NCBI GenBank assembly: GCA_001970855.1
Contig: LSSN01000102.1
Location: forward strand, 1-51,076
Length of the DNA stretch: 51,076 bases
Direction: 5' to 3'
From: Smittium culicis
Lineage: Eukaryota > Kickxellomycota > Harpellomycetes > Harpellales > Legeriomycetaceae
The notes under the pieces were generated by a model. That model saw nothing but the letters and a program-made list of their open reading frames with translations, was not told where the DNA came from and did not search any database. This document shows positions 50,783-51,076 of the stretch, one piece after another; positions within the stretch are counted from its first letter, which is position 1, and every line of letters begins with the position of its first letter. The translations under genes were made by a program, and so were the position numbers.

Positions 50783-51076
50783 TTATGCTGTGGCAGATGG
50801 AGTTTCGTCGCTTGGTTGCGATGAAGATTCGGCAACCTCAACTGTCTTGAGTGAAGGGGTTTCAGTGTGTTGTTGAGGTTGTGCAGTTAGTGTATCGGCG
50901 CTAGTCTTTTGAGTTGGGGAGGGAGATGGAATAGGTTGAGGTACAGGTTCAGAGGCCGGGGTGGCAGCAGGAGCAGCAACTGGAGTGTCAGCTTGGGTAG
51001 GAGCGGCAACTGGAGCAGCAACTGGAGCAGCAACTGGAGCAGCAACTGGAGCAGCAACTGGAGCAGCAACTGGAGC
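50783..51076 (-). CDS. 3' end of a Pro/Ala-rich repeat protein (truncated by window edge)
   Basis: The complement is open from the window edge to TAA at 50783-50785, giving the last 97 residues. About six tandem APVA units (12-bp DNA unit) are followed by APTQADTPVAAPAATPASEP, then a Pro/Ser/Thr/Gln-rich tail ending SDETPSATA. The frame choice rests on composition and on a clean stop; the alternative frame is a Leu/Gln/Pro run that is a shadow. No domain is visible in this part. Such Pro/Ala/Thr tails occur in fungal wall proteins, adaptors and ribosome-associated factors, so no function is assigned. The GC content is clearly higher than in neighbouring DNA, as expected for a real exon. Confidence 0.7.
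   Translation of the reverse strand, partial: APVAAPVAAPVAAPVAAPVAAPVAAPTQADTPVAAPAATPASEPVPQPIPSPSPTQKTSADTLTAQPQQHTETPSLKTVEVAESSSQPSDETPSATA
51004..51076. repeat. 12-bp coding minisatellite
   Basis: The unit ggagcagcaact is repeated about six times without interruption to the window end. It encodes APVA on the minus strand, and the number of copies beyond the edge is unknown. Near-identical units imply recent expansion or homogenisation. Confidence 0.9.

Noticed and set aside
50887..51069. Leu/Gln/Pro-rich ORF at the right edge
   Set aside because: Out-of-frame reading of the APVA repeat; the APVA frame has a balanced C-terminus and its own stop.

Overview
The window looks like a gene-sparse, extremely AT-rich nuclear contig from a filamentous fungus. 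The intact genes carry short spliceosomal introns (63-101 bp, GT...AG) and use the standard code. Their content is fungal: an MIT-domain protein, a CobW/P47K GTPase and a secreted S1 protease. An early-diverging lineage such as Kickxellomycotina/Harpellales would fit, but that is inference and no marker gene is present. A 450-base run of N sits inside an ATT microsatellite, so this is draft assembly.

Layout. 1-8.65 kb is a graveyard of repeats. Two ~320 bp arms (1-327 and 6028-6347) are inverted copies of one sequence that carries phased heat-shock-element arrays and a TATA box. Between them lie two decayed relatives of a small membrane/coiled-coil protein (433-940 and 5283-6113). Outside the right arm is a 5'-truncated L1-like LINE relic (6585-8620). 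8.7-15.7 kb is AT-rich with no convincing gene. 15.7-17.7 kb holds five ~190 bp piggyBac-like MITEs with TTAA ends. 18.56-35.66 kb is the gene island: a seven-exon MIT-domain gene (+), a trypsin-like protease (+), a two-exon CobW-type GTPase (+), and, convergent with it, a 928-residue low-complexity protein (-) whose 5' exons are unresolved. A 6 kb AT-rich gap with the microsatellite lies between the MIT gene and the protease. 36.9-38.05 kb is a C-rich compositional island with a strong G-quadruplex motif. 42-50.3 kb is again repeat-rich: SINE-like copies, a minus-strand LINE relic (46.39-48.99 kb), a third heat-shock promoter copy (49.06-49.30 kb), and one well-preserved SINE-like insertion with a perfect 13-bp target duplication and (AAT)n tail (49756-50271). 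The window ends inside the 3' end of a minus-strand gene with APVA repeats.

How the parts relate. The intact genes are single-copy housekeeping or secretion functions and do not form a pathway. The most interesting material is in the repeats. The relics share in-frame stops that sit where Trp or Gln codons are expected (TGG to TGA/TAG, CAA/CAG to TAA/TAG), suggesting C-to-T decay of repeats. The duplicated heat-shock promoter cassette suggests stress-driven expression of a mobile or multicopy unit. Exon joins were checked by hand for reading-frame continuity; no database search was possible.
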